A stretch of 64,000 nt of DNA from an uncultured Lentisphaerota bacterium. GTDB taxonomy: Bacteria; Verrucomicrobiota; Kiritimatiellia; CAIQIC01. The DNA lies in NCBI GenBank assembly GCA_903896925.1, contig CAITZM010000021.1, positions 49,855 to 113,854 on the forward strand, written 5' to 3'. A program made the translations under genes and the position numbers. The notes beneath the pieces were generated by a model. It worked only from the letters and a program-made list of their open reading frames with translations. It made no database searches and was not told where the DNA came from. Numbering within the stretch: position 1 is the stretch's first letter; the number at the start of each line of letters is the position of its first letter. Shown here piece after piece: positions 1 to 8,657 of the stretch.

Positions 1-1247
1 TGAAACACCCGCGGATAGCTCGCCTTCGCGTCGGGCCATTCGAGCACGTAGTCCTTGTAGGTATCCAGCGACGGGCAGCCGTACCACAGGCGCGCCGAAC
101 CGAACGGGCCGCACTCGCCACTGTTGCCGATCGAGAAGCCGCTTCGCGCGGGCGGGGCCAGCATCAGCCCCCACTCGCGCCGCCCGTAGGTCGCCGGCAG
201 CGATGGATCGTGCTGGCCGGTGGAGAACGGCGACGAATCCGACGTGACCTCCACCGCCCACTGCGCATTGCGCACGCCGACCGGCAGGTGCAACGCGATC
301 GCGCCGCGCCCGTCGCTGTGAATCTCGAGCGCGTTGAACCGCCGCCAGTGGCCCTTCGCCAGCGGGATCAGCCCTGCCCACTGACTGCCGTCGCGGCGCG
401 AGAGTCCGAAGTACGTCTTCGGCCCCCACGCATTGTCCGGGTTGATCGCCCACGCGCTGGTGAGCGGCGACGGCGTCGCGCCGAGTTCGCCCAGCGGAAG
501 CGTGCGACCGGTGTCCGGCGTACCGTTGCGCGTCACGCTCGCAAACTCGACCTGCTCCGGCTGCCAACCTTCCGAAAGTTTCAGTGCCCACGTCCCCAAA
601 TGTCCCTTCACGCCGAGATCATAGTCCTCGACCACCCGCACGAACGGCACGCGTTCCGTCACGCGAACCCGCGCGCGATAGAAACCGCCGCCGATGAATT
701 CCACATCGTAGGCGACCTCGGCGAAAACCGGACCGCGCGCAAGGACGCGCGTCCGAAACGTCTTCACCGGCCTGTCGAACTTCATCCCGCCCCCGCCGCA
801 CCACGGCCTCGCGCCGGAGCGAAACGCCAGCATGGGCGGCGGCAGCTTCTCCACAACCTTGTCCGTTTCTCCCGGCACGCGCACGGCCAGCAGATCGTTC
901 GCGAGCACCAGCGCGTCGCCCTCGGCCGACACGCGCACACCCGCCGGGGCCAGTTCGCCTGCGCCATCCTCGTGCAGCGTGTACGACACCGTCTGACCCG
1001 CCGGCAATTCCGCGACGAAACTCAACGTATTCGAGGCCACCTGAAACGCGACCGGCTTCCCCTCCGGCCCGAACAGCCGCACCCGCTGCGGGTCGCCCTC
1101 GAACGCGTACTGCACCAGGTCCGGCAGAAACCCGCGCCCCGTCCAGTCCTTCAACTGCACCGTCCGCGCCGCCACCGTCTCGCATGATTCCAAGGCCAGA
1201 CAAGCTATCGAGCTCCTCATAATGATGTGGGCGAGGATCGTCTTCAT
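1..1247 (-). CDS. Secreted protein of unknown function, cut by window edge
   Basis: The reading frame is open from an ATG at 1247 to the left edge, giving about 415 residues without a stop; the C-terminus lies outside the window. The ATG overlaps the stop of the upstream SnoaL-like gene in an ATGA arrangement, which supports this start and suggests translational coupling. The N-terminus (MKTILAHIIM, then a short hydrophobic run) could be an export signal and loosely recalls the shared leader of genes further upstream in the run. The body is beta-rich looking, with many Gly, Trp and aromatic residues. I do not recognise the family. A role in carbohydrate processing is suggested only by its neighbours. 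Confidence 0.7.
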   Translation of the reverse strand, partial: MKTILAHIIMRSSIACLALESCETVAARTVQLKDWTGRGFLPDLVQYAFEGDPQRVRLFGPEGKPVAFQVASNTLSFVAELPAGQTVSYTLHEDGAGELAPAGVRVSAEGDALVLANDLLAVRVPGETDKVVEKLPPPMLAFRSGARPWCGGGGMKFDRPVKTFRTRVLARGPVFAEVAYDVEFIGGGFYRARVRVTERVPFVRVVEDYDLGVKGHLGTWALKLSEGWQPEQVEFASVTRNGTPDTGRTLPLGELGATPSPLTSAWAINPDNAWGPKTYFGLSRRDGSQWAGLIPLAKGHWRRFNALEIHSDGRGAIALHLPVGVRNAQWAVEVTSDSSPFSTGQHDPSLPATYGRREWGLMLAPPARSGFSIGNSGECGPFGSARLWYGCPSLDTYKDYVLEWPDAKASYPRVF

Positions 1248-1663
1248 GTTTTCATTTCTTCACGCTTTAGTGTCTCTTCGCACGTGTTCGGCATCATCTT
1301 GCCGGGATCGAAGTAGTCCCTCTGGCAATGGATCCGGCCATTACGAAAATGCAGGATACTCGCAAACGGAACAGTGAACTTCGTTGCCGTCTTGCCGTTG
1401 GCTTCGCCTTCTACAACAACAGTCCCTTTAGCGCACTCCCACAGATGAAGAATCGTAACCTTGTATTCCAGCATAGGGCCGAGGAAGTCTGCATATCCAT
1501 CAAGGATGGCCGTTGCCCCAGACAATTCAACATCGCCGAACTGCAGCTTAGCATCCTCACAGATACAAGACTTGATGGCCACCAAGTCTCTTCGTGAGAT
1601 GGCGCCGTAGTATCTCGCAACTGTTTCAGCGGGAGGGCTGTTTGGTTTATCGTTTTTGCTCAT
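1244..1663 (-). CDS. SnoaL-like / NTF2-fold protein
   Basis: The 139-residue product has the length and pattern of the SnoaL-like/NTF2 superfamily: a helical N-terminus (ETVARYYGAISRRDL), a central segment with FGDVELSG, and C-terminal beta strands (GTVVVEGEANGK, FTVPFASILHFRNGRI). Such cone-shaped folds bind small hydrophobic ligands or act as small isomerases or hydrolases; the substrate cannot be read from the sequence. There is no signal peptide, so it is probably cytoplasmic. Its TGA stop overlaps the ATG of the next gene by 4 bp, and it follows the ADP-ribosylglycohydrolase gene after 93 bp. It uses more A/T than its neighbours, so it may be a later insertion into the run. Confidence 0.75.
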   Translation of the reverse strand: MSKNDKPNSPPAETVARYYGAISRRDLVAIKSCICEDAKLQFGDVELSGATAILDGYADFLGPMLEYKVTILHLWECAKGTVVVEGEANGKTATKFTVPFASILHFRNGRIHCQRDYFDPGKMMPNTCEETLKREEMKT

Positions 1664-1756
1664 GGTTGGTTGATCTTCAGGCGGAAGATCGCCTTGGGTT
1701 GGGCTGATGTCGAACGAGGGCCCGCGCGCTCACAAGGTTATGGGTGGTGGTTGGGT

Positions 1757-2965
1757 TCACGGTTTGTTGTCCGGCCCGTGTGGTTTTGCGGGCAGCCGTT
1801 CCAGCACCTGCGGCGCCTGCAGCTTGATGCGGTAACCGGGCTGGCCGGCCACGGCAAGCTGTGTGCCGCCGTTGGCGAGGATGACGCGCTCGGCGACGCG
1901 CAGCAGGGTCTCGGCCTGCTCGCTCTCCTTGCACTCGGCTGGCAACTGCGGGCGCGTCTTGTTCACATAGCGGTCGGGCATCTTGAACTGCGGCAGCGCG
2001 GCGATGCGCCGGAAGCCAAGGCGCACGCCCACGACCGCGCCGGCGGTGGCGGCGTTGCAGTCGGCGTCGTGCCCCAGCGCCATGGCCAGTTGCAGGGTGC
2101 GATAGAAATCATCGCCCCCGTAGAGGAGCGCCAGGCAGACGAGGGCGCCGTTGACCGGCGTGGAGTTGCTGTTCCACTTGCGCTGGATGCGCCACTTGTC
2201 GTCCATGACGCGACGGGCGGCTTTCCAGTCGCCGGGCTGCGCGTGGAAAGCCCGGCACGCATCCGCCACGACCTCGGCCATGCAGCTCTGCGGATCCACG
2301 GCGCCGAGGGCTTGCTGCATGGCCGCCTCGATGGCGCCCTCGTGGAACGCGCGCAGGCTGATGAGGGCCGTCCAATACTGCGCCGCCTGCAACGGTTCCT
2401 CCGACACGGCGATGCGCGCATAGTGCAGTCCGATGTCGGCGGCCGTCTGCGGCATGCCGGGCGCGATCAGGCCATAGGCCTCGACGCAGAACTGGCCCGA
2501 GAGGTTGTACCAGGCGTGCGGATTGCGGGCCACGCTGCCGGTCTCGGGCGGCACCACGCCCTGGTCCATCAGTTCGCGCGCCTTCTTGTTCGCGACCCAG
2601 ATGCCGGAATTCATGTTCGCCTTCCAGATTTCCACGAGGCGCTGATACGGCAGCTTGACCGCGTTCTCCTTGTCCATGAAATAGAGGTGCGTCCACTCGA
2701 AGTCGTTGTCGTCATCGGACCGCGCGCCCTTCTCCAGGAACGTAAACTCCGGCAGCGTGGCGCGAGGCTGGTCCTTGTATTTCCACTCGTGCGGCAGGCC
2801 CTCGATGCCGCCGATCAGCATGCCGGCCCAGCCGCCGTGCACGCGGTCGAGCAACTCCGCGCGGGAACGCTCCACGAAAGCCGGGGCCTTTTCCTCCGCC
2901 ATCGCGGCCAGCACGACAAGCCCCAGCGCGCCCATGCAGAGCCAACGGATGGTCATTTTTTTCAT
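1757..2965 (-). CDS. Secreted ADP-ribosylglycohydrolase family protein
   Basis: The 402-residue protein has a clear Sec signal peptide (MKKMTIRW followed by a hydrophobic stretch ending in AMAEE). The mature part carries the hallmarks of the ADP-ribosyl-glycohydrolase (ADPRH/DraG) fold: an acidic cluster SDDDNDFEW near residues 83-91 and GHDADCNAATAGAVVG near 298-313, which in the family supply the dinuclear metal site. Classical members remove ADP-ribose from Arg or Ser inside cells. An exported copy in a glycan locus more likely cleaves another N- or O-glycosidic bond, but that is inference. It starts about 40 bp downstream of a palindrome pair (3003-3048), so it may begin its own transcription unit. 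Confidence 0.85.
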   Translation of the reverse strand: MKKMTIRWLCMGALGLVVLAAMAEEKAPAFVERSRAELLDRVHGGWAGMLIGGIEGLPHEWKYKDQPRATLPEFTFLEKGARSDDDNDFEWTHLYFMDKENAVKLPYQRLVEIWKANMNSGIWVANKKARELMDQGVVPPETGSVARNPHAWYNLSGQFCVEAYGLIAPGMPQTAADIGLHYARIAVSEEPLQAAQYWTALISLRAFHEGAIEAAMQQALGAVDPQSCMAEVVADACRAFHAQPGDWKAARRVMDDKWRIQRKWNSNSTPVNGALVCLALLYGGDDFYRTLQLAMALGHDADCNAATAGAVVGVRLGFRRIAALPQFKMPDRYVNKTRPQLPAECKESEQAETLLRVAERVILANGGTQLAVAGQPGYRIKLQAPQVLERLPAKPHGPDNKP

Positions 2966-3002
2966 GTGCGTCTTTCCTCATTCATCTGCTGCCGGTGTGT
3001 TG

Positions 3003-3048
3003 TCCAAGCATTGGATAAAGTCACAAGCTCCTTTTCCACTGCTTGGAA
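3003..3048 (-). promoter_or_regulatory. Paired palindrome, candidate operator
   Basis: Two near-perfect palindromes, CCAAGCATTGG centred at 3009 and CCACTGCTTGG centred at 3041, lie 32 bp apart between the HlyD-type gene and the start of the ADP-ribosylglycohydrolase gene (2965). The same pair arrangement recurs at 20355, 32095 and 61135. A paired regulator site is the simplest reading; a dispersed repeat cannot be excluded. Confidence 0.55.
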
Positions 3049-3059
3049 GTTCTGCCGCA

Positions 3060-4340
3060 TCAGGGCCCTTTGCCGGGGCCAGCTTTCAAGATGAGCCTGT
3101 CGCGGCTGCCAAAGGCTTCGTAACCCGAAGTAATGATTTCCTCGCCTGGTGCCAGGCCTTCGAGCACCTCGTAGCAGCTGGGATTCTGCCGGCCGATTTT
3201 GAGGCTGCGCTTGGCGGCGGTCTTCGTCTTGGCGTCCACGACGTAGATCCACTGCCCGCCCGTCGCGGCGTAGAACGCGCCGCGCGGGATCAGCAGCGCC
3301 CGCTGCGGCTCGCCAAGCTCCAGGCGGATGCGCGAGGTCTGCCCGATGCGGATGCCCGGCGGGACGGCGCCGCTGAAGATGAGGTGCACGGAGAATTTTC
3401 CGTCCTTCACCTCGGGATAGACCTTGCTCACGGTCGCGGGGAAATCCTTCTCGGCGAATTCGCACGCGGCCTTCAGCCGCGGCCGGACGCGCGTGATGAA
3501 GTGCTCGTCCACGTCGGCCTTCACCTTGTAGGAGTCGAGGATGTTGATCGTGCCGATGCGGGCGGCGTAGGCGAGCACCTGCCCGAGTTCCGGTTCGAGC
3601 GTCGCCAGTTCGCCAGCCACCGGCGACCGGATGGTGAGCGTGTTCAGCCGCGCGCGGCTCACCGCGAGATTCTTCTGCATGGACTCCACCATCTCCTCCG
3701 CCGCGGCGATGCTGGCGGCGAACGTAATCTTGTCAGCCGCGCTTTTCTTCGTCAGCAGCTCCATCAGCTTCTGCTTGCGGGCGCAGTTTTCCTGGCCGAG
3801 CTCATAGGCCTCGCGCGTGATGACGCCCTTCTTGATCAGCTGCTCGTTGTTGTTCAGGTCGCGCTCCAGCTTGATGAGGTCATAGTGGTACTGCACCAGC
3901 TCGGCCTCGTTGTTGTGGAGCTGGTTCTCCAGCGTCACGCGCAAGGTCTTGAGGTCGTTGACCGCGCGGGCGACCTCGGTCTCGTAGTTGGAAATCTCGA
4001 GCTGCAGCTTGTCGTTGCTCAACCGCAGGATCGCGTCGCCTTTTTTGACCGCGGCGCCCTCGCGGATGAAGATCTCCTCGACGCGCCCGCCCTCGGTGGC
4101 GTCGAGGAAAACGGTCTGGATCGGCTCGACGGCGCCGATGAAGGCGATCTCGTCCTGGAAAACATCCTGCCGGACTTTCGCGAGCGTGATTTTATCCAGC
4201 CCGATCTTGACCTGCGCGTCGCCATCGAGCCGCCAGCAGTAAAACAAGATCCCGAGCGCGGCCGCGCCGGTGAGGGCATAGCGGAGCAGCCGCTTCCGCC
4301 GCGCGCGGCGCGGATCAACGGGCTTGTCCATCTGTGTCAT
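3060..4340 (-). CDS. HlyD/MacA-type periplasmic adaptor of an ABC exporter
   Basis: This 426-residue membrane-fusion protein links an inner-membrane pump to an outer-membrane channel. A basic cytoplasmic start (RRARRKRLLR) and one membrane segment (about residues 21-38) anchor it. They are followed by a biotinyl-lipoyl-like hairpin half (GGRVEEIFIREGAAVKKGDAIL), a long coiled-coil hairpin (about 105-225), the second lipoyl half (LTIRSPVAGELATLEPELGQVL) and the beta-barrel and proximal domains (ARGAFYAATGG, GLAPGEEIITSG). It sits 16 bp after the permease gene and, with the ATPase, forms a three-gene MacB-like exporter. The outer-membrane TolC-like partner is not encoded nearby. Confidence 0.9.
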   Translation of the reverse strand: MTQMDKPVDPRRARRKRLLRYALTGAAALGILFYCWRLDGDAQVKIGLDKITLAKVRQDVFQDEIAFIGAVEPIQTVFLDATEGGRVEEIFIREGAAVKKGDAILRLSNDKLQLEISNYETEVARAVNDLKTLRVTLENQLHNNEAELVQYHYDLIKLERDLNNNEQLIKKGVITREAYELGQENCARKQKLMELLTKKSAADKITFAASIAAAEEMVESMQKNLAVSRARLNTLTIRSPVAGELATLEPELGQVLAYAARIGTINILDSYKVKADVDEHFITRVRPRLKAACEFAEKDFPATVSKVYPEVKDGKFSVHLIFSGAVPPGIRIGQTSRIRLELGEPQRALLIPRGAFYAATGGQWIYVVDAKTKTAAKRSLKIGRQNPSCYEVLEGLAPGEEIITSGYEAFGSRDRLILKAGPGKGP

Positions 4341-4356
4341 CGTGTTGCTCCCGTGC

Positions 4357-6840
4357 TCATTCGTAACGCAACGCCTCCACCGGATTGCGCCTGGCGGCGG
4401 CGAGCGCCTGCTGGAACACCGTCGCCAGCGCGATCAGCAGCGCCAGCACGCCGGCGGCGGCAAAGATGTACCACGACAGCGCGATGCGATAGGCATAATT
4501 TTGCAGCCAGTGGTTCATGACGATGTAGGCGAGCGGGCAGGCGATGACGAACGCCACCGCCACCCACGCGGCGCATTCGCGCGTCAGCATCAGCACGATT
4601 TCGGCGGCGGTCGCGCCGTTGACCTTGCGGACGCCGATCTCTTTCGTGCGCTTTTCGATCGCATGCGTCGCGAGGCCAAAGAGGCCGAGGCACGCGATGA
4701 ACACCGCGAGCAGCGTGAACATCGCGAAGAGCGCGCCGAACTGCCGGTCGCCGCGATACTGCCGGTCGAAGGCCTCGTCCAGAAAGCGGTACTCGAAATT
4801 GTCGAGCGGATAGATTTCCTTCCAGACGCCGCGGATGGCCTCGACCGTGGCGCGGACGTCCGGCGACTTGAGCTTGATCGCGTAATGCCCGATGTCATAG
4901 AGCCACTTGTAGCCGCAGTAATAGATGACCGGGCGGATGGCTTTGCGCAGCGCTTCCTGGTGGTAGTCGTGAATCACGCCGACGATTTGAAACCGGTTGG
5001 TGCCGATCCAGATGGGAGCATCCACCGCCGCGCGCGCGTCGGCGAAACCAAGCTGCCGCACCGCCGACTCGTTCACGATGACGGACGTGGATTCCGCCGC
5101 GGTGTTGTCGGAGAAATTCCGGCCGGCGCACAGCTTGAGCTGGAAGGTCGGGACGAAGTCGTGGTCCACATAGGCGTAGTTGTAGTTGTTCTTCGTGTTC
5201 GGAAAATCCGCAGCCTTGCGGATGTCCTGCCGCTGCCAGACGATTTCCTGGCCGGGCAGCACCGACGCCGTCGTCATCGCCTCGACGCCGGGCAGCGCGC
5301 GCACCTTGTCCTTGTAGGTTTGCAGCAGCGTCACGCGCTTGCCGGAGCCGATGTCCGTCATGGAGGAATAGGTGATCAGCGTACGTTCGATGTTGATACC
5401 GAGCGCCTGGCGACGCATGAAGTCGAGCTGCCGGTAGATGGTGATCACGCCGATGAGCAGGATGATGGACACCGTGAACTGGCCGATCACCAGCAGCTTT
5501 CGCGGATCGAAGGTGTGGGCGGAGAAATGCCGCTTCGGCTTGAAGAGCTGCATGCTGTCGGCGGACGACTGAATGAAGGCGGGATAGAAGCCCGAGGCGA
5601 CGATGCCGAACAGCAACACGCCCGCGGCGGAGAGCAGGAACCCCCGGTCGAGAAGAACGGACGCGAGCGACAGCTTCCGCTCCAGCAGCCCGAAGATGGC
5701 CGGATGGAAGGCGACCACCAGCGCGGCGGCCAGTCCCGCGGCCAGCAGATTGAGCACGCCATATTCGACGAAGTGCTGCGCGATCAGCTCCCGCCGCGAG
5801 GCGCCCGCCACCTTGCGGATGGCCACCTCCTTCGCGCGCTCCAGCGAGCGGGCGAGCGCGAGGTTGACGAAGTTGAGCCACGCGATCAGCAGGATGCCGA
5901 CACCGAGCAGGCCGAGCGCCAGCACCGAGCGCGCGTCGCCATTGGTCGCCACCTCGCCGATGCGGTTGGAGTGCAGGTGAATCGCGCGCACCGGTTGCAG
6001 GAAGAAATCAATCTGCGTGCCGTCCTGCGTGACCTTCTTCAGGTAGCTGCCCTTGAGCTGGTTGATCTTCTCCTCGACCTGCCGCGGGTCGGTGTGCGGA
6101 CGCAGCAGCAGATAGGCAAAGTGTCCCTGGCTGCCGAATTCCCAGCTCGTCACCGGCTTCATGACGCGGAAAGTTTCCTCGTCCTGCGCCTCGGCGCGGC
6201 CGCGCGGCCCGCCTTTCTTGGAGAAATAATAGAAATAGGTTTTGCGGGAGAGCAGCAGGTCGAACGACAGGTGCGTGCTGCGCGGGAGGTCCTTGAAGAC
6301 GCCGGTCACCTCGAACTCCCAGCCCTCGTTGACCTTGAACCATTTCCCGAGCGCCTGCGCGGTGCCGAAGAGTTTGACCGCCGAGGACTCCGAGATGAGC
6401 GCGGAGTGCAAACCCAGCAGCGGGTGCCCGGATATTTTGGCCACGAACGGAAGCTGGAAGACATCGAGAAACAAGTCCTCGACCCCGAACATGGAGATAT
6501 CCTGGATGCGATTTTCCGGCGTCGAGACCGCGACAATGTCGCGGAAGATTTCCGAGCCGGTCACCACCTCCGGCAATTTCTCCTGCAGCGTGCGCCCCAT
6601 GCCGTAGAAGGCGCGGGCGCTCTGGAAGCTCAACGCGCCGTTCTGATAGCGGTCGTGGACGATGCGATAGAGGTGCGGCGAATCGTTCCAGAACGTGTCG
6701 TAATGCGTCTCGTCGTGGACATAGATGAAAATGAAAACCGACGCCGCCAGCGCCAGCGCGAGTCCGAAAATGTTGATGGCGGAAAACGCCTTGTGCTTCC
6801 ACAGGTTCCGCGCCGTCACCACGAGGTAGTGCTTAAGCAT
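4357..6840 (-). CDS. MacB/FtsX-type ABC transporter permease
   Basis: The 827-residue permease has the two-FtsX-domain architecture common in Bacteroidetes and PVC bacteria. A first membrane segment (about 20-42) precedes a large periplasmic MacB-PCD domain. A first FtsX block follows ([14 protein letters not shown]), then a second periplasmic domain and a second FtsX block at the end ([20 protein letters not shown], ending [11 protein letters not shown]). The start is taken at [20 protein letters not shown], whose ATG overlaps the end of the ATPase gene by 8 bp. The frame stays open upstream, but that part is the shadow of the ATPase. Such permeases use ATP-driven mechanotransmission to move lipoproteins, peptides or drugs; the substrate is unknown here. 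Confidence 0.9.
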   Translation of the reverse strand: MLKHYLVVTARNLWKHKAFSAINIFGLALALAASVFIFIYVHDETHYDTFWNDSPHLYRIVHDRYQNGALSFQSARAFYGMGRTLQEKLPEVVTGSEIFRDIVAVSTPENRIQDISMFGVEDLFLDVFQLPFVAKISGHPLLGLHSALISESSAVKLFGTAQALGKWFKVNEGWEFEVTGVFKDLPRSTHLSFDLLLSRKTYFYYFSKKGGPRGRAEAQDEETFRVMKPVTSWEFGSQGHFAYLLLRPHTDPRQVEEKINQLKGSYLKKVTQDGTQIDFFLQPVRAIHLHSNRIGEVATNGDARSVLALGLLGVGILLIAWLNFVNLALARSLERAKEVAIRKVAGASRRELIAQHFVEYGVLNLLAAGLAAALVVAFHPAIFGLLERKLSLASVLLDRGFLLSAAGVLLFGIVASGFYPAFIQSSADSMQLFKPKRHFSAHTFDPRKLLVIGQFTVSIILLIGVITIYRQLDFMRRQALGINIERTLITYSSMTDIGSGKRVTLLQTYKDKVRALPGVEAMTTASVLPGQEIVWQRQDIRKAADFPNTKNNYNYAYVDHDFVPTFQLKLCAGRNFSDNTAAESTSVIVNESAVRQLGFADARAAVDAPIWIGTNRFQIVGVIHDYHQEALRKAIRPVIYYCGYKWLYDIGHYAIKLKSPDVRATVEAIRGVWKEIYPLDNFEYRFLDEAFDRQYRGDRQFGALFAMFTLLAVFIACLGLFGLATHAIEKRTKEIGVRKVNGATAAEIVLMLTRECAAWVAVAFVIACPLAYIVMNHWLQNYAYRIALSWYIFAAAGVLALLIALATVFQQALAAARRNPVEALRYE

Positions 6841-7522
6841 GGCGTTCCCCAACGAAGGGCTCTGACTGGATACGGCCGTCGAGCAGCTGGACGATCCGGT
6901 GCGCGCGCTGCGCATCCGTCGGCGAGTGCGTGACCATGACGATGGTCGTGCCCTCGGCGTTGAGCTGGGCGAGCAGATCCATCACCTCGTGCCCGTGCGC
7001 CGAGTCCAGATTGCCCGTGGGTTCATCGGCCAGGATCAACTTCGGCCCCGCCACCACCGCCCGCGCAAGCGCCACGCGCTGCTGCTGGCCGCCCGAAAGC
7101 TGCTGCGGAAAATGCGCCCGCCGCGCCGTGATGCCGAGCCGCTCCATGACCGCCTCCACGCGCCGCTGGCGCTCCGCCGCCGGCGTCTTCAGGTAGAGCA
7201 GCGGCAGCTCGATATTCTCCTGCACGGTCAGCTCGTCAATCAGGTTGAAGCTCTGGAACACGAAACCGATCTTTCCCTTGCGCAGATGCGTGCGCTCGCT
7301 CTCCTTGAGCCGCGCCACCTCGGTGCCGTTGAAGAAATATTTCCCGCCGGTCGGATTATCCAGCAGCCCGATGATGTTCAGCAGCGTGGATTTCCCGCAG
7401 CCCGACGGCCCCATGATGGCGACAAACTCGCCCTGCTGCACCGCGAAATCCACGCGGTCCAACGCCGTCGTCTCCACCGCGTCGGTGAGGAATACCTTGG
7501 TCAGACTTTCCGTTTTAAGCAT
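6833..7522 (-). CDS. ABC transporter ATPase (LolD/MacB type)
   Basis: The 229-residue nucleotide-binding subunit carries Walker A (GPSGCGKST), a Q-loop ([13 protein letters not shown]), the signature [14 protein letters not shown], Walker B with catalytic Glu ([12 protein letters not shown]) and the switch His (VMVTHSPTD). The NLDS sequence after Walker B is typical of the LolD/MacB/FtsE subgroup. The ATG at 7522 is preceded by a good AGGAGA ribosome site. It overlaps the permease gene by 8 bp, so the two are almost certainly co-translated, with the HlyD adaptor following. It starts 20 bp after the stop of the alpha/beta-hydrolase gene, so the exporter is transcribed with the enzyme genes upstream. 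Confidence 0.93.
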   Translation of the reverse strand: MLKTESLTKVFLTDAVETTALDRVDFAVQQGEFVAIMGPSGCGKSTLLNIIGLLDNPTGGKYFFNGTEVARLKESERTHLRKGKIGFVFQSFNLIDELTVQENIELPLLYLKTPAAERQRRVEAVMERLGITARRAHFPQQLSGGQQQRVALARAVVAGPKLILADEPTGNLDSAHGHEVMDLLAQLNAEGTTIVMVTHSPTDAQRAHRIVQLLDGRIQSEPFVGERHA

Positions 7523-7542
7523 GTCGTTTCTCCTGCAACTTG

Positions 7543-8586
7543 TCAGAACCCCATCTTCGCCTTCCACGCCTTTGCCAGCACCTCGTCCGGCAGCCAGTTC
7601 GCCGTGGCGGGGTCGCCTTTGAAATCGGCAAAGGGAGTGATGGCGACGGACTTCACCTGGAAGTGTTCGTGCTTCTTTTCGACGTCCCATTGGTGGGCGT
7701 AGTCGTAGGTACCAATCCAGCCGGATTCGCGCGGCAGGGGTTTCAGCCCGGGCGCTTTGTCGAAGGCGAGCGGCGACGGCAGCCGCTTGTTCGTGACGCA
7801 GGTGATCCACTGCCAGATAAACTCGTGGTTCTTCACATCGTTGTGCTTCGAGCCGGGGAAGATGTAGCTGGCGTGGATGGCATCGAGCGCGTTGCAGGCG
7901 TGGACCGCGAGGCCGGTGTCGGTGGCTTCATAGGGCGGCCGCTTCTTGTCGTAGTACTGCTCGAACTCGACCGTCTCAAAGAGGCCCGGCACCTTGAAGA
8001 ACGCTTCCTTGTGGGCCGACTCCGAAACTTCCTTGAACGTGAGCGTGCAGTGCAGCGGGAAGAAGCCCAGTGTGCGCTCCGGCACCGAGAGCGCGATGGC
8101 CATCGCGCAGCGCCCGCCCCACGACAAGCCGGTGGGCAAAAGGCTGGCATAGGCCAGTTCAGGATGTCCGCTCTGCTTCGCTATAGACTCCAGCGCAAGC
8201 AGCATCTCCCACGTCGCCTCGTCGCGCGTCTTGTCGGTGTCCTCGTTGAAGATGCGATAGGCCATCAGCGCGAAATCCATCTGCTCCGCGAACTGCCGGT
8301 AGCCGAGATCTTCGCTGAAATAGATCGCCTTGTCGGTCGAATAAATCGGCACAACGATGACCGCGCGCACCTGCTTCACCTTGGCCGGGATCCACACCCG
8401 GAAAACTTCGTTCGTGCTCTTCTTGACCTCCTTCGGCGCCCAGATTTCGTAGCGGATCAGATGCGTGTATTCCTTCCCCGCCACAGCCGGCTTCGGCGGC
8501 GTGGCAGAGTTGGCCGGCTGTGCCAGCGTGGTGCCGGCAGCCAGCGCAAGCGCGCTGGCGAGGATACGGATGAAGGTCGGTTTCAT
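7543..8586 (-). CDS. Secreted alpha/beta-hydrolase-like protein
   Basis: The 347-residue protein begins with the shared leader (MKPTFIRILASALALAAG) and a signal-peptidase site near LAQ. The mature part has the nucleophile elbow GLSWGG of the alpha/beta-hydrolase fold (candidate Ser near residue 160), and a late His in PGSKHNDVKNHEF could be the catalytic base. It is related to the 448-residue hydrolase at 37295-38641: both have SGHPELA before the elbow and a C-terminal WLPDE-(V/R) segment. Such proteins are often esterases that deacylate polysaccharides; the substrate is inferred only from context. A weak AAGGA site precedes the ATG, and a single palindrome lies 48 bp upstream. Confidence 0.8.
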   Translation of the reverse strand: MKPTFIRILASALALAAGTTLAQPANSATPPKPAVAGKEYTHLIRYEIWAPKEVKKSTNEVFRVWIPAKVKQVRAVIVVPIYSTDKAIYFSEDLGYRQFAEQMDFALMAYRIFNEDTDKTRDEATWEMLLALESIAKQSGHPELAYASLLPTGLSWGGRCAMAIALSVPERTLGFFPLHCTLTFKEVSESAHKEAFFKVPGLFETVEFEQYYDKKRPPYEATDTGLAVHACNALDAIHASYIFPGSKHNDVKNHEFIWQWITCVTNKRLPSPLAFDKAPGLKPLPRESGWIGTYDYAHQWDVEKKHEHFQVKSVAITPFADFKGDPATANWLPDEVLAKAWKAKMGF

Positions 8587-8628
8587 GTTTTTGTTCCTTT
8601 TCTTATCAAGTTTCTATCGTCGCGTTTT

Positions 8629-8639
8629 CCAAGCCTTGG
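8629..8639 (-). promoter_or_regulatory. Single CCAAG-N-CTTGG-type palindrome
   Basis: CCAAGCCTTGG with flanking TTTT/AAA lies in the 71-bp gap upstream of the hydrolase gene that starts at 8586. It matches the paired sites elsewhere in the window, but no second full copy is found about 32 bp away. Confidence 0.45.
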
Positions 8640-8657
8640 AAACGGATGAGGCCGGCT

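Noticed and set aside
4324..6933. 869-codon plus-strand open frame
   Set aside because: It lies opposite the ABC permease and ATPase genes, is Arg/Asp/Glu/His-rich low-complexity sequence typical of antisense frames in GC-rich DNA, and has no recognisable domain.
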